Source of the DNA: an uncultured Roseburia sp.
GTDB lineage: Bacteria > Bacillota > Clostridia > Lachnospirales > Lachnospiraceae
Assembly: GCA_945787015.1 (NCBI GenBank)
Contig: CALZGM010000004.1
Location: forward strand, 84,240 to 148,239
Direction: 5' to 3'
Length of the DNA stretch: 64,000 nucleotides
Under the pieces are notes generated by a model that did no database searches, was not told the DNA's origin, and saw only the letters and a list, made by a program, of their open reading frames with translations. The position numbers and the translations under genes were made by a program. The stretch's first letter is position 1, and each line of letters begins with the position of its first letter. This document shows positions 27,677-36,387 of the stretch, piece by piece.

Positions 27677-28813
27677 TTACGCTTCTAACAATCCCGCGCG
27701 TCGCATTTCTGTGTAGGCAAGTAAAAATGGACCAACACCCTTTGCATCATCCTTTACTATCGGTTCAGATATATAATACCCATAAGTGCCATCACGTTTG
27801 TCTTTTCCGCCAAGACCTGCCACTAGGCAAATTCCGTCTAAATGTAATTCTCCGTTTTCATCCGAAGACAATTTATTTTTACAGATACCGTCAAATGCTT
27901 TTTTGCCATATTCCGCATAACTTTCAGGAAGAAATCCAAGACGTACTCCTTTTAAAAGTGCATAAGCCATGATAGAACTTCCGCTGGTCTCTAAGTAGTT
28001 GCGGTCCATACCGCCTAAATTCACAACCTGATACCACATTCCGCTTTCATCCTGATAACGCAGCATTGCATCCATAAAATCAACAAAAATCTTTTTTAAT
28101 TTCTCATATGGCTCTGACACAGAAGAGTCAGCCTTATCAAGCGTATCAAGCATTGCCATTGCATACCATCCTAAGGCACGAAGCCAATAATTTGAACTTA
28201 ATCCGGTCACTTTATCACACCAGAACATTTCTCTTGAATAATCAAATGCATGATAATATAGACCCGTTCTTTCATCTCTCATATTTTTTACTACAAGAAA
28301 GAACTGATTATAGATATCATCATAATTCTTATTATCATTGAATCTGGTTTCATATTCCATATAAAAAGGCTGACACATATAAAGACCGTCTAACCATACC
28401 TGATTCGGATAAATATTTTTATGCCAGAAACTCCCCTCATTTGTACGCGGCATTAACTGAATCTGACTGTAAATTAAATCAATCGCTTTACGGTATTTCT
28501 CTTTACCTGTCAAATCATATAATTCAAATAAGGTCTTTCCTGCATTTACATTATCAATATTTAATTCTTTTACATCATAACCTTCAATGGTTCCGTCTTC
28601 TCTTACTTTTGCATCAATAAATGCATCTGCAAACTGAAAATACTTTTCATTTTTTGTGATAACATACATTTCCAAAATTGCTTTGATCATACAACCGTCA
28701 ATATAATTCCAGGTAGATTTTGCACCTTGCAGAATTTTCTCAATGTTCCAGATTGGGCGATCCGGAGTACTCTTCTCCATCAATTCTTCAATGTATTTTT
28801 CAATACGGTCCAT
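27677..28813 (-). CDS. GH105 family unsaturated rhamnogalacturonyl/glucuronyl hydrolase
   Basis: A 378-residue cytosolic (no signal peptide) alpha/alpha-barrel glycosidase of family 105, the YteR/YesR group, which removes unsaturated uronic acid from pectin- or glycosaminoglycan-derived disaccharides. Conserved segments: WLDGLYMCQPF, bearing the catalytic Asp, and YWLRALGWYAMAMLD. ATG at 28813 is preferred because AGAGGA lies just upstream; the frame from 28840 lacks one. No transporter or lyase neighbours, so it is a lone pectin-use gene. A cre-like site lies about 83 bases upstream (28896-28909). Confidence 0.9.
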   Translation of the reverse strand: MDRIEKYIEELMEKSTPDRPIWNIEKILQGAKSTWNYIDGCMIKAILEMYVITKNEKYFQFADAFIDAKVREDGTIEGYDVKELNIDNVNAGKTLFELYDLTGKEKYRKAIDLIYSQIQLMPRTNEGSFWHKNIYPNQVWLDGLYMCQPFYMEYETRFNDNKNYDDIYNQFFLVVKNMRDERTGLYYHAFDYSREMFWCDKVTGLSSNYWLRALGWYAMAMLDTLDKADSSVSEPYEKLKKIFVDFMDAMLRYQDESGMWYQVVNLGGMDRNYLETSGSSIMAYALLKGVRLGFLPESYAEYGKKAFDGICKNKLSSDENGELHLDGICLVAGLGGKDKRDGTYGYYISEPIVKDDAKGVGPFLLAYTEMRRAGLLEA

Positions 28814-28895
28814 ACATATCCTCTTTCTTGTGTAACACACATTTATTTATTATCTTCATTTTACTCAAAAGGAATGTCTTTGTAAATATAAAATA

Positions 28896-28909
28896 TGGAA
28901 GCGTTTACA
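28896..28909. promoter_or_regulatory. cre/LacI-family operator candidate upstream of GH105
   Basis: TGGAAGCGTTTACA matches the CcpA cre consensus TGWNANCGNTNWCA at every fixed position but one (G at the first W). It overlaps the likely promoter region of the glycosidase gene. A LacI-family local repressor could use the same motif. Confidence 0.5.
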
Positions 28910-29017
28910 CAATTTACAAGATTATTATTGTTTTTTCTTCATATACTATTCTCGAACAAACGAAAAGATTTTTTGTTTGCTCAAACACACACTTTTCACA
29001 ATAAGGAGGAAACCTAT

Positions 29018-29224
29018 ATGTCAAGTCGTTCATCTAACAAAGCAGCCGTACCAGAAGCAAAAAGTGCATTGGACAGATTCAAGTATGAAGTAGCCGGCGA
29101 ACTCGGTGTACCTTTAAAAGATGGTTACAACGGAGACTTAACTTCTAAACAGAATGGTTCTGTTGGCGGTTATATGGTTAAGAAAATGATTGAGGCTCAG
29201 GAAAGACAGATGGCAGGTAAATAA
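29018..29224 (+). CDS. Alpha/beta-type small acid-soluble spore protein (SASP)
   Basis: A 68-residue DNA-binding spore protein. Family signatures are LDRFKYEVAGELGV, containing the germination-protease recognition region, and NGSVGGYMVKKMIE. These proteins coat spore DNA and protect it from UV and heat. The true ATG at 29018 has AAGGAGG eight bases upstream; a longer open frame from 28895 has none and its extension is unlike SASPs. Forespore (sigma-G) expression is expected; a TATACTA-like -10 lies at 28942-28948 but no clear -35 was found. Degenerate tandem repeats and a terminator follow. Confidence 0.93.
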   Translation: MSSRSSNKAAVPEAKSALDRFKYEVAGELGVPLKDGYNGDLTSKQNGSVGGYMVKKMIEAQERQMAGK

Positions 29225-29275
29225 ATTTACCCCGGGACAAAATTTACCCCGGAAGTAAATTTAACCCGAAAGTAA
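29222..29275 (+). repeat. Three degenerate tandem repeats after the SASP gene
   Basis: Units of 16-17 bases, AAATTTACCCCGG(G/A)A, repeat three times with drift (the third reads AAATTTAACCCGAAAG), directly after the SASP stop codon and before the terminator. The first unit also pairs with the end of the gene: GGTAAAT and ATTTACC flank AA. Confidence 0.6.
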
Positions 29276-29290
29276 ACTGTCAAACGTAGA

Positions 29291-29324
29291 AGAAACAGGG
29301 TGACCAAAATGGTCCCCTGTTTCT
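29291..29324. terminator. Intrinsic terminator between SASP and hybrid kinase genes
   Basis: Stem AGAAACAGGG/CCCTGTTTCT continued by GACC/GGTC around a five-base loop, followed by TTTATAA. Convergent genes on both sides make it bidirectional. Confidence 0.85.
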
Positions 29325-30950
29325 TTATAAATATTCATATAAAGTTTCACTAAGTTTTTTTACATCAATTGGTTTAGAAAGATGTGCATTCATTCCGGCA
29401 TCCAATGCTTTTTGTTTATCTTCTTCAAATGCATTTGCAGTCATTGCAATAATCGGGATATCAGCAAGGCTTTTGTTATTGAAGGAACGAATTTCACGGG
29501 TTGCCTGATAACCATCCATATAAGGCATCTGAATGTCCATCAAAATAAGACTGAAGTAATGCTCTCCCTTATTTTTAATTTTTTGGATGGCATCTGCTCC
29601 ATCCGTTGCTTCTTCCACTAAAAAGCCCATTTCTTCAAGTAAATCAACTGCAATCTCACGGTTTAAATCATTATCTTCCACTAAAAGAATTCGTTTACCA
29701 TCAAAAGCACTGTAATCAATATCTGCTCTTTCCTGCTGAGTCATATTCTCTGCAAGTGGTAACTTTACTTTAAATATAAATTCCGTGCCTACTCCTATCT
29801 GGCTTTTACAGCTTAATGTAGCACCCATTAATTCTGCAAGTCTTTTAGAAATTGCAAGTCCAAGGCCTGTTCCCTGGATTCCACTTACTGTCTCATTTCT
29901 CTCGCGTTCAAAAGCTTCGAAAAGATGTTTCTGATATTCCTCACTCATCCCTATACCGGTATCTTTTACACGTATTTCATAACAGGCATAGTTGTTGATA
30001 GTCCAACCAGTCTGAATATAATCAACTGTAATTTTACCACCGGGTTTGGTATATTTTAACGCATTACTGATTAAATTCACTACAATCTGTTTTAATCGTA
30101 CGGCGTCTCCGAGTACCTCTTTACTTGCAATATCTATGTTTACTTTAAAATCAATGTTCTTTTCTTCCATAGAAGAACGAAACATAGCATCTGTTGCATA
30201 GCATTCATCGACAATATTAATAGGTGCTGATTCCAAATCTACTTTTCCACTGTCAATCTTTGCCATATCTAAAATATCGTTTAAAATGTGAAGCATATGT
30301 CTGCTTGACATTTCTGCTTTATTTAGACAATCCTCTGCTTTTTCAGGGTTATTTAAATTTTTTCTGGCCATGGTAGTATAACCGATGATTGCATTCATTG
30401 GAGTCCGGATATCATGACTCATATTAAATAAAAAAGCTGACTTTGCCTGATTTGCTATTTTTGCCTGTTCTAGTGCCTCAGTCAGTAGTTTTTGCTGCCG
30501 TTCTTCTTTTGCCTGGGATTCTGTAATATCCCGTCTTGATAAAAGAACCTTGTAAATACTGTCATCTAACATTTCAACAACAATAAAACTGAGCAAATCC
30601 CAACGTTCTTCACCGCAAATATTTATCTTAATAGGAAAGCTTATTGTCTTTTTGCTGTTTGCACTTAGCATTTTCGTTAAATTTTTTAATGGTAAAACGC
30701 CCGCCAGTTTACGTCGATCCGCATCATTTACTACTGCCGCCTGCAGGTATGAAACAAATTCATTATATGGTCCTCGTTTCATAACTTGTTCGTTTTCCAA
30801 ATTTGGATGTAAGAATTCATAAGTATCCTCTAAAACATTGATCAATACAAATCTTTCTTTTAATCCATTCAATCCGTTAAATATATATTTCAAATCTGAA
30901 ATATTCCTTGTTGCATTTCTTTTTACAAATGCCGCTTTTATCTTTTTCAT
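29325..30950 (-). CDS. Soluble hybrid sensor histidine kinase/response regulator
   Basis: A 541-residue protein without membrane segments. Domains in order: a PAS-like sensor (about 25-145), HisKA with FNMSHDIRTPMN (phospho-acceptor H179), HATPase with GTGLGLAISKRL, and a C-terminal receiver (about 418-541) with phospho-acceptor D472 in LILMDIQMPYMDG and the conserved K in LSKPID. AGAGG precedes the ATG. No separate response regulator or Hpt gene is adjacent, so it is an orphan; the output is unknown. The N-terminal sensor lacks a recognisable cofactor site. Confidence 0.9.
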   Translation of the reverse strand: MKKIKAAFVKRNATRNISDLKYIFNGLNGLKERFVLINVLEDTYEFLHPNLENEQVMKRGPYNEFVSYLQAAVVNDADRRKLAGVLPLKNLTKMLSANSKKTISFPIKINICGEERWDLLSFIVVEMLDDSIYKVLLSRRDITESQAKEERQQKLLTEALEQAKIANQAKSAFLFNMSHDIRTPMNAIIGYTTMARKNLNNPEKAEDCLNKAEMSSRHMLHILNDILDMAKIDSGKVDLESAPINIVDECYATDAMFRSSMEEKNIDFKVNIDIASKEVLGDAVRLKQIVVNLISNALKYTKPGGKITVDYIQTGWTINNYACYEIRVKDTGIGMSEEYQKHLFEAFERERNETVSGIQGTGLGLAISKRLAELMGATLSCKSQIGVGTEFIFKVKLPLAENMTQQERADIDYSAFDGKRILLVEDNDLNREIAVDLLEEMGFLVEEATDGADAIQKIKNKGEHYFSLILMDIQMPYMDGYQATREIRSFNNKSLADIPIIAMTANAFEEDKQKALDAGMNAHLSKPIDVKKLSETLYEYL

Positions 30951-31006
30951 GATTTCCTCTTATACAAAACTCCGGCAGTATCTGCGTATTATGTCATATT
31001 TAAGCA

Positions 31007-33052
31007 TTATAACTGTAATGTATTCTTCCTATTGTGAATATATTTTGACAGATATTCTTTCAAATTTTCGTGTTCCGGTTGTAATAAATCAGGGTCTCTT
31101 GCAATCAGTGATGTAACCTCGCCCGCAGCCTGCTGTAATAGTGCAGCGTCCTGATAAATATCAGCCAGCGCAAACTGCATTTCTCCTGACTGTCTGATGC
31201 CAAAAAAGTCACCCGGTCCTCTTAATTTCAAGTCTTCATTTGCAATTTCAAATCCATCATTTGAATGATTTAGAATGTCAAGACGTTTTTTTGACTTTTC
31301 GGTATCTGCAGTGTTTATCATAATGCAATAAGACTGTGCATTACCACGTCCTACCCTGCCACGCAGCTGATGAAGCTGCGCTAGTCCAAAACGTTCTGCA
31401 TTTTCTATCAACATAACAGTTGCATTCGGCACGTTCACTCCAACTTCTACAACAGTTGTAGATACTAAAACCTGAATTTCATTTTCCGCAAACTGTTCCA
31501 TTACTTCGTTTTTTAATTTAGGTTTCATTTGTCCGTGTAAAATACCAACATTTATATTAGGAGACAGAGCTTCCTTTATTTTTTTTGCATAATCAATAAC
31601 ATTTTCACCCTCAGCATTCTCACTTTCTTCTACAAGTGGACATATCACATATGCCTGATGTCCCAAAGAGACTTCCTTTTCGATAAATTCATAAGCCTTC
31701 GGGCGGTATTTTGTATTAACCACACAATTCTTGATAGGCAGTCGCCTTGCCGGGACTTCATCCACTACAGAGATGTCTAAATCACCATATAAAATAATAG
31801 CAAGAGTTCTTGGTATTGGTGTCGCACTCATAACAAGCACATGTGGAACTTGTCCTTTGTTAAAAAATGCTTCACGCTGTCTGACACCAAAACGGTGCTG
31901 CTCATCCGTAATCACCAGTGCAAGCTCCTTGTATACAACTTTTTCCTGAATCAGCGCATGAGTACCGATAATCATTGCATCCTCAAATTGCTGAATCCTT
32001 TCATAAGCCTCCCGCTTTTGTTTTGCAGTCATAGAACCGGTAATTAGTACAAGAGGTATATTTAATCCAAATCGTTCACAAAGTCCCTTAAATGACTCAT
32101 AATGCTGTACTGCCAATACTTCTGTAGGAGCCATTATTGCTGACTGATATCCATTATGTGAACAGTCAGCCATCGCTAAAAATGCAAGAATTGTCTTACC
32201 GGAACCAACATCTCCCTGAATCAGTCTTTGCATGGCATAAGGACTTCTCATATCCTGTTGGATTTCTTTTAACACTCTTATTTGCGCGTTCGTAAGTTCA
32301 TAAGGTAATTTTTTTACCAATTCATCTGCAAAGGTGTCATTTTGGAAAATAAAACTGTTACTATCCTTCTCCTTCTTTTCTTTTTGATACTGTAAATTCA
32401 ACACAAACAAAAAAAGTTCATTAAAAACAAGTCTTTTTCTTGCTGTAATCACAGCATCCATATCATCCGGAAAATGAATTTGTTTTATTGCATAATTATA
32501 CTCGCAAAGTTGATATTTATGGCGTATTTCATCCGGAAGATACTCCGGGAATAAAAGTTCCTGTTCAAATGCTCCTTGTATCATTTTTTGCATAAAATGA
32601 TTGGATACCCCCTTTGGAGTTGTATAAACAGGAAGAAAGCGTAGTTCCATCTGCTGGTATTGCGAAATGGAATACAGTACCGGCTGTTCCATACAAAGTC
32701 TTCCGTTTTTATTCTGTATTTTGCCATAAAATACGTAGCTTTCACCTACATTGAGTGAATTTTTGATATATGGCATATGATACCAGACAAGATTTAATTT
32801 TTTTGTCGAATCTCCGACATAAGTGACTGTAATTTGCATAGAACGCACTTTTTTAACAACCGGAACTGACAATACTTTTCCTATGATTGCAGCTGTTTCT
32901 CCCTCTACTGCTTCACATACCGCTTTCATTTCCGGAAATTGGATATAAGTACGAGGAAAATAAAGCATAGCGTCTTCTACTGTCTCTATTTCAATTTTCT
33001 TTAATAATTTAGCTGATTTTTCACCAATTCCTTTTATTTCCGTAATTTGCAT
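31007..33052 (-). CDS. recG: ATP-dependent DNA helicase RecG
   Basis: A 681-residue branch-migrating helicase that regresses stalled replication forks. N-terminal wedge/OB domain (about 50-150), Walker A GDVGSGKT, Walker B DEQHRFGVRQRE, then the C-terminal helicase lobe with QLRGRVGRG and the TRG region. Start at 33052 is chosen because AAAGGAG lies nine bases before it. Downstream of fakA, the order asp23-fakA-recG of Bacillus yloU-yloV-recG. Confidence 0.95.
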   Translation of the reverse strand: MQITEIKGIGEKSAKLLKKIEIETVEDAMLYFPRTYIQFPEMKAVCEAVEGETAAIIGKVLSVPVVKKVRSMQITVTYVGDSTKKLNLVWYHMPYIKNSLNVGESYVFYGKIQNKNGRLCMEQPVLYSISQYQQMELRFLPVYTTPKGVSNHFMQKMIQGAFEQELLFPEYLPDEIRHKYQLCEYNYAIKQIHFPDDMDAVITARKRLVFNELFLFVLNLQYQKEKKEKDSNSFIFQNDTFADELVKKLPYELTNAQIRVLKEIQQDMRSPYAMQRLIQGDVGSGKTILAFLAMADCSHNGYQSAIMAPTEVLAVQHYESFKGLCERFGLNIPLVLITGSMTAKQKREAYERIQQFEDAMIIGTHALIQEKVVYKELALVITDEQHRFGVRQREAFFNKGQVPHVLVMSATPIPRTLAIILYGDLDISVVDEVPARRLPIKNCVVNTKYRPKAYEFIEKEVSLGHQAYVICPLVEESENAEGENVIDYAKKIKEALSPNINVGILHGQMKPKLKNEVMEQFAENEIQVLVSTTVVEVGVNVPNATVMLIENAERFGLAQLHQLRGRVGRGNAQSYCIMINTADTEKSKKRLDILNHSNDGFEIANEDLKLRGPGDFFGIRQSGEMQFALADIYQDAALLQQAAGEVTSLIARDPDLLQPEHENLKEYLSKYIHNRKNTLQL

Positions 33053-33089
33053 GGAAATTGTCTCCTTTATACGCACTACATGCATAAAA

Positions 33090-33134
33090 AAAGAGTTACC
33101 GGATTAACAATTTATGTCAAAAGGATAACTCTTT
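33090..33134 (-). terminator. Hairpin between fakA and recG
   Basis: AAAGAGTTA(T)CC and GGTAACTCTTT form a stem with a loop of about 20 bases, followed on the minus strand by a run of T. It may limit read-through from fakA into recG. Confidence 0.65.
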
Positions 33135-33144
33135 CACTCTACTT

Positions 33145-34854
33145 TTATTCTACTGAAACCAGATAGTAGTAAATCGGCTGTCCGCCAAATTGTACCTCTA
33201 CCTCTACATCCGGATATTCTGCTTCCACTTTTTCTGCGATAGAGGAAGCGCTTTCTTCACTCATATCTGAACCATAGTAAATGGTAACAATTGCAGAATC
33301 CTCATCAACTAACTGTGAAATCATATCCAAGGTAGTTGCTTCTAAATCTGTCCCCACCGATAAGATACTCTTATCGCCGATACCCATATAATCATCCTGT
33401 TTAATCTCTTTGTCATCAATTACAGTATCACGAACTGCATAAGTTACCTGACCTGTTTTAACAAGAGCTATTTCCTCTTCCATACGAGACGCATTGTCCT
33501 CCGGTGAATTATCCGGGATATAATTAATCAATGCTGTAATTCCCTGAGGAACTGTCTTTGTAGGAACAACGATTACATTCTTATCTTCTACCAAAGAAGC
33601 AGCTTGGTTTGCTGCAAGAATAATATTTTTATTGTTTGGTAAAATGAAAATATTTTTTGCATTCACATGTTCGATGGCATTTAACATATCCTCTGTACTT
33701 GGATTCATCGTTTGACCACCTTCAATGATATAATCCACGCCTAAGCCACGGAAAATTTCATTAATTCCTTCACCAATGCTTACGGAAATAAAGCCCATTT
33801 CTTTTGGTTCTTCTGCCGGAACTTCTGTAGCAGAAATGTTTTCTGTAGAACCGGAAGTACTCTGCATCTCTTTTTCTTTCATTGCAGAAACCTTCTCGTC
33901 GCGTTCTAACCGCATATTCTCGATAATAATGGTTGTTAACTGACCATAAGTTAATGCTTTCTGCATTGCCTGACCCGGATCGTTGGTATGTACATGTACC
34001 TTAACAATCTCGTCATCTGCAACTACTACAATAGAATCACCAATAGATTCCAGATATGATTTGAATTCTACTTCCTGTTTCTCTGTAAACGGTTTTTCAA
34101 GCATAATAAGGAACTGTGTACAATAACAGAAAGTGATTTCCTGATTCGCCTGCGCATCAATATAAGAATTAGAACTCTCCGCAGATGCAGGAATAGAACT
34201 TCCTGATGTCGGCACATCTAAAGTATAGTCTACTTCTTTGCCCAATAAGACATCAAAAGCACCTTTTAATACCTGCATCAATCCCTGACCGCCGGAGTCA
34301 ACTACACCTGCCTGTTTTAAAACCGGAAGCATATCAGGAGTCTTACTTAAAACATGATCTCCTTCTTTAATCACTTCCTGACAGAAAAATACCAAATCAT
34401 CTGTTTCCTCATTTAATAATAAGGCTTTTTCTGAGATTCCTTTTGCGACAGTTAAAATCGTACCTTCCTTCGGTTTCATAACCGCTTTATAAGCAGTCTC
34501 GGTTGCTTTCTGTAAAGCATCTGTTAACACCTGGACATTAATCTCATCATATTCCGCAATAACCTTAGTAAATCCACGGAATAACTGTGACAAAATAACT
34601 CCGGAGTTTCCTCTTGCACCTCTTAAAGAGCCGGATGAAATTGCTTTTGCTAAAGTTTTCATTTCCGGATTTTTCATTGTCGCAACATCTTTTGCTCCAG
34701 ACATGATTGTCATTGACATATTTGTACCGGTATCTCCATCCGGAACAGGAAAGACATTCAGTTCATTAATCCATTCTTTTTTTGCTTCTAAGTTTGCAGC
34801 TCCGCCTAAAAACATCTTAGCCAGAACTTCAGCATTTATTGTAGTGATTTCCAC
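33145..34854 (-). CDS. fakA: DAK2/DegV domain protein, fatty acid kinase FakA-like (YloV)
   Basis: A 569-residue protein of the FakA group, the kinase subunit that phosphorylates exogenous fatty acids carried by a FakB/DegV partner. The N-terminal DhaL-type domain holds the Mg-ATP motif DGDTGTNM (39-46) and RGARGNSGVILSQLFRGF; the C-terminal DegV-like domain starts around 340. Start codon is GTG with AGGAGG eight bases upstream. No fakB gene is seen here; FakB proteins are usually encoded elsewhere. Follows asp23 by 13 bases. Confidence 0.9.
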   Translation of the reverse strand: MEITTINAEVLAKMFLGGAANLEAKKEWINELNVFPVPDGDTGTNMSMTIMSGAKDVATMKNPEMKTLAKAISSGSLRGARGNSGVILSQLFRGFTKVIAEYDEINVQVLTDALQKATETAYKAVMKPKEGTILTVAKGISEKALLLNEETDDLVFFCQEVIKEGDHVLSKTPDMLPVLKQAGVVDSGGQGLMQVLKGAFDVLLGKEVDYTLDVPTSGSSIPASAESSNSYIDAQANQEITFCYCTQFLIMLEKPFTEKQEVEFKSYLESIGDSIVVVADDEIVKVHVHTNDPGQAMQKALTYGQLTTIIIENMRLERDEKVSAMKEKEMQSTSGSTENISATEVPAEEPKEMGFISVSIGEGINEIFRGLGVDYIIEGGQTMNPSTEDMLNAIEHVNAKNIFILPNNKNIILAANQAASLVEDKNVIVVPTKTVPQGITALINYIPDNSPEDNASRMEEEIALVKTGQVTYAVRDTVIDDKEIKQDDYMGIGDKSILSVGTDLEATTLDMISQLVDEDSAIVTIYYGSDMSEESASSIAEKVEAEYPDVEVEVQFGGQPIYYYLVSVE

Positions 34855-34867
34855 TGTTTAATCCTCC

Positions 34868-35230
34868 TTAATCAATTACACGCACACCTTCAACATAGAT
34901 GTTTATCTTTTCGAGTTCCATACCGGTAAAAGATTCTACTTTATATTTAACAGTTTCAATTAAATTGTCTGTTACAGTAGGAATACTTACACCATAAGAA
35001 ACAATTACATGAAAATCGATTGTAATTTTATTATCTTCATTTACAGTAACATTAATACCATGTGTAATGTAATCTCTCTTTAATAATTTAACAAGTCCAT
35101 CTTTCATATTAACCGCAGCCATACCAACAATACCAAAACATTCAACGGCTACAGAACCTGCATATGTTGCAATAACATCGTGGTCAATTGTAACTTTACC
35201 CAGATGGGTATCCATGTGTCCATTCATCAT
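34868..35230 (-). CDS. Asp23/Gls24 family protein (YloU)
   Basis: A 120-residue Asp23-domain protein: the central VECFGIVGMAAV and the C-terminal INIYVEGVRV are typical. Family members are membrane-associated or envelope-stress proteins; this one lacks a membrane anchor. In Firmicutes this gene almost always precedes fakA, as here. GAAAGG lies about 15 bases before the first ATG, further than usual, so the start is uncertain by a few codons. Divergent from rpmB. Confidence 0.9.
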   Translation of the reverse strand: MMNGHMDTHLGKVTIDHDVIATYAGSVAVECFGIVGMAAVNMKDGLVKLLKRDYITHGINVTVNEDNKITIDFHVIVSYGVSIPTVTDNLIETVKYKVESFTGMELEKINIYVEGVRVID

Positions 35231-35364
35231 AAATATTAAACCATGCCTTTCTATAATATACTTTATTTATTCGCATACTGACGCTAGTTTAAACACTATT
35301 ATAACCTCTTTTTACTCATATGCCTAGTCATATTTTATATTTTTTTAAAATTTTTATTTTTTAC

Positions 35365-35393
35365 TTGCATTATCTTGTTTTATCTGTTAGAAT
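35365..35393 (+). promoter_or_regulatory. rpmB promoter
   Basis: TTGCAT (35365-35370), 17-base spacer, TAGAAT (35388-35393), about 65 bases before rpmB. Confidence 0.8.
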
Positions 35394-35457
35394 GAATCAT
35401 GTTGTGAGTTTACATATTTTAGTGTAAGCTTAGGAATATGCAAGGAGGTGCAAAACA

Positions 35458-35643
35458 ATGGCAAAATGCGCAGTTTGTGGAAAGGCAGCTCATTATGGAA
35501 ATAATGTCAGCCATTCTAATAGAAAGTCAAGTAGAATGTGGAAGTCTAACATCAGACGTGTTAGTTGTAAAGTAAACGGAACACCAAGAAAATTATATGT
35601 ATGTGCTTCCTGCTTAAAATCTGGTAAAGTTGAAAGAGCTTAA
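35458..35643 (+). CDS. rpmB: Large-subunit ribosomal protein L28
   Basis: A 61-residue L28 protein with the segment HYGNNVSHSNRKS. It is the zinc-binding (C+) form: cysteines at 4, 7, 49 and 52 make two CxxC pairs. AAGGAGG lies eight bases before the ATG. Monocistronic, with its own promoter and a strong terminator; divergent from asp23, a conserved arrangement. Zinc-containing forms are often replaced by cysteine-free copies under zinc limitation; a second copy elsewhere is possible but not visible. Confidence 0.97.
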   Translation: MAKCAVCGKAAHYGNNVSHSNRKSSRMWKSNIRRVSCKVNGTPRKLYVCASCLKSGKVERA

Positions 35644-35667
35644 CCTATAGAAATGAGCAAAAATAAT

Positions 35668-35700
35668 AGAAAGTACGCTTTTGCGTACTTTCTTTTTTTT
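35668..35700 (+). terminator. rpmB intrinsic terminator
   Basis: Eleven-base perfect stem AGAAAGTACGC/GCGTACTTTCT with TTTT loop, followed by eight T. Confidence 0.93.
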
Positions 35701-35707
35701 ACAGGGT

Positions 35708-35842
35708 TTAACAATATAAATTATATCCTATCAATAAAGCTAATACAATCAGAACAAAACCGAAGAATTCATTCGATATAATCAGCATAAATAACATTCC
35801 AATAGCAAAACAAAATAATCCAAAACCAATGATTCGTTTCAT
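35708..35842 (-). CDS. Small hydrophobic membrane protein (44 residues)
   Basis: Found by reading the minus strand of the rpmB-gerW gap. The frame starts ATG at 35842 and encodes MKRIIGFGLFCFAIG followed by a second hydrophobic stretch ending GYNLYC. Two membrane helices joined by a short loop with NEFFG, positive N-terminus, no recognised domain. The ribosome site is weak (GGTG). It is 28 bases after the strong hairpin at 35854-35884, so it may use its own promoter or read-through. Hydrophobic coding in all codons and clean start-stop suggest a real gene, but it is short. Confidence 0.6.
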   Translation of the reverse strand: MKRIIGFGLFCFAIGMLFMLIISNEFFGFVLIVLALLIGYNLYC

Positions 35843-35853
35843 TCTGACACCAA

Positions 35854-35884
35854 AAAAGCATATATTACTATAATATATGCTTTT
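35854..35884. terminator. Perfect 14-base hairpin after gerW
   Basis: AAAAGCATATATTA and its exact complement flank CTA; A/T-rich ends give a U-tract in either direction. It closes the gerW operon on the minus strand. Confidence 0.75.
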
Positions 35885-35915
35885 CTAAATGATTTTTGAT
35901 ATCAAATTAATCATT

Positions 35916-36356
35916 CTATGATTCTTCTGATTTATTTACAGATTCTTTTAAAATGCTCTCCATCTCCTCTTTTGCTGCATTTCTTTCCTCCGTAGATGCT
36001 TCGTCAGCCACAGAATCCTTACTGTCAGATTTGGAGGTGAAGCGGTTTACAAAATCCGGTACCATGTCCAAAATTTTTGTTACACCATCCTGATTTTTAA
36101 TATTTACAAGCTTTGTGTTTCCATTCTGAATTACTAAAACTGCAGATGGCATGATTTTTCCACCCATTCCTCCTGCTCCACTGTTTTTTTTGTCTTCAGT
36201 AAAAGCTCCGGCTGCAACACCAAAAGAAACATCCACTAACGGTAATATAATGGTATCACCAATGTGAATTGCATCGCCTACCACTGTTTTAGTTGTTATA
36301 AAACTATCCATCCCTTTAAATAATGATTCTACTGTTGTATTGAAACTCTCTGCCAT
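35916..36356 (-). CDS. gerW: GerW family sporulation protein (YtfJ)
   Basis: A 146-residue GerW/YtfJ protein, a cytosolic sporulation protein needed for proper germination in Bacillus. Typical segments: VESLFKGMDSFITTKTVVGD and GVAAGAFTEDKKNSGAGGMGGKIMPSAVLV. The C-terminal 35 residues are acidic and low complexity. GGCGGAG lies just before the ATG. It follows the DUF2953 gene, like ytfI-ytfJ in Bacillus. Confidence 0.92.
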   Translation of the reverse strand: MAESFNTTVESLFKGMDSFITTKTVVGDAIHIGDTIILPLVDVSFGVAAGAFTEDKKNSGAGGMGGKIMPSAVLVIQNGNTKLVNIKNQDGVTKILDMVPDFVNRFTSKSDSKDSVADEASTEERNAAKEEMESILKESVNKSEES

Positions 36357-36387
36357 ACTGCTCCGCCTTTCTGCGTCATTGTGCTTT

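Noticed and set aside
28895-29017. N-terminal extension of the SASP gene
   Set aside because: It lacks a ribosome site, is Phe/Leu-rich unlike SASPs, and a strong AAGGAGG precedes the internal ATG.
34868-35457. Clear promoter for asp23-fakA-recG
   Set aside because: TATAAT-like boxes exist in the divergent gap, but no -35 at proper spacing was found, so none is called.
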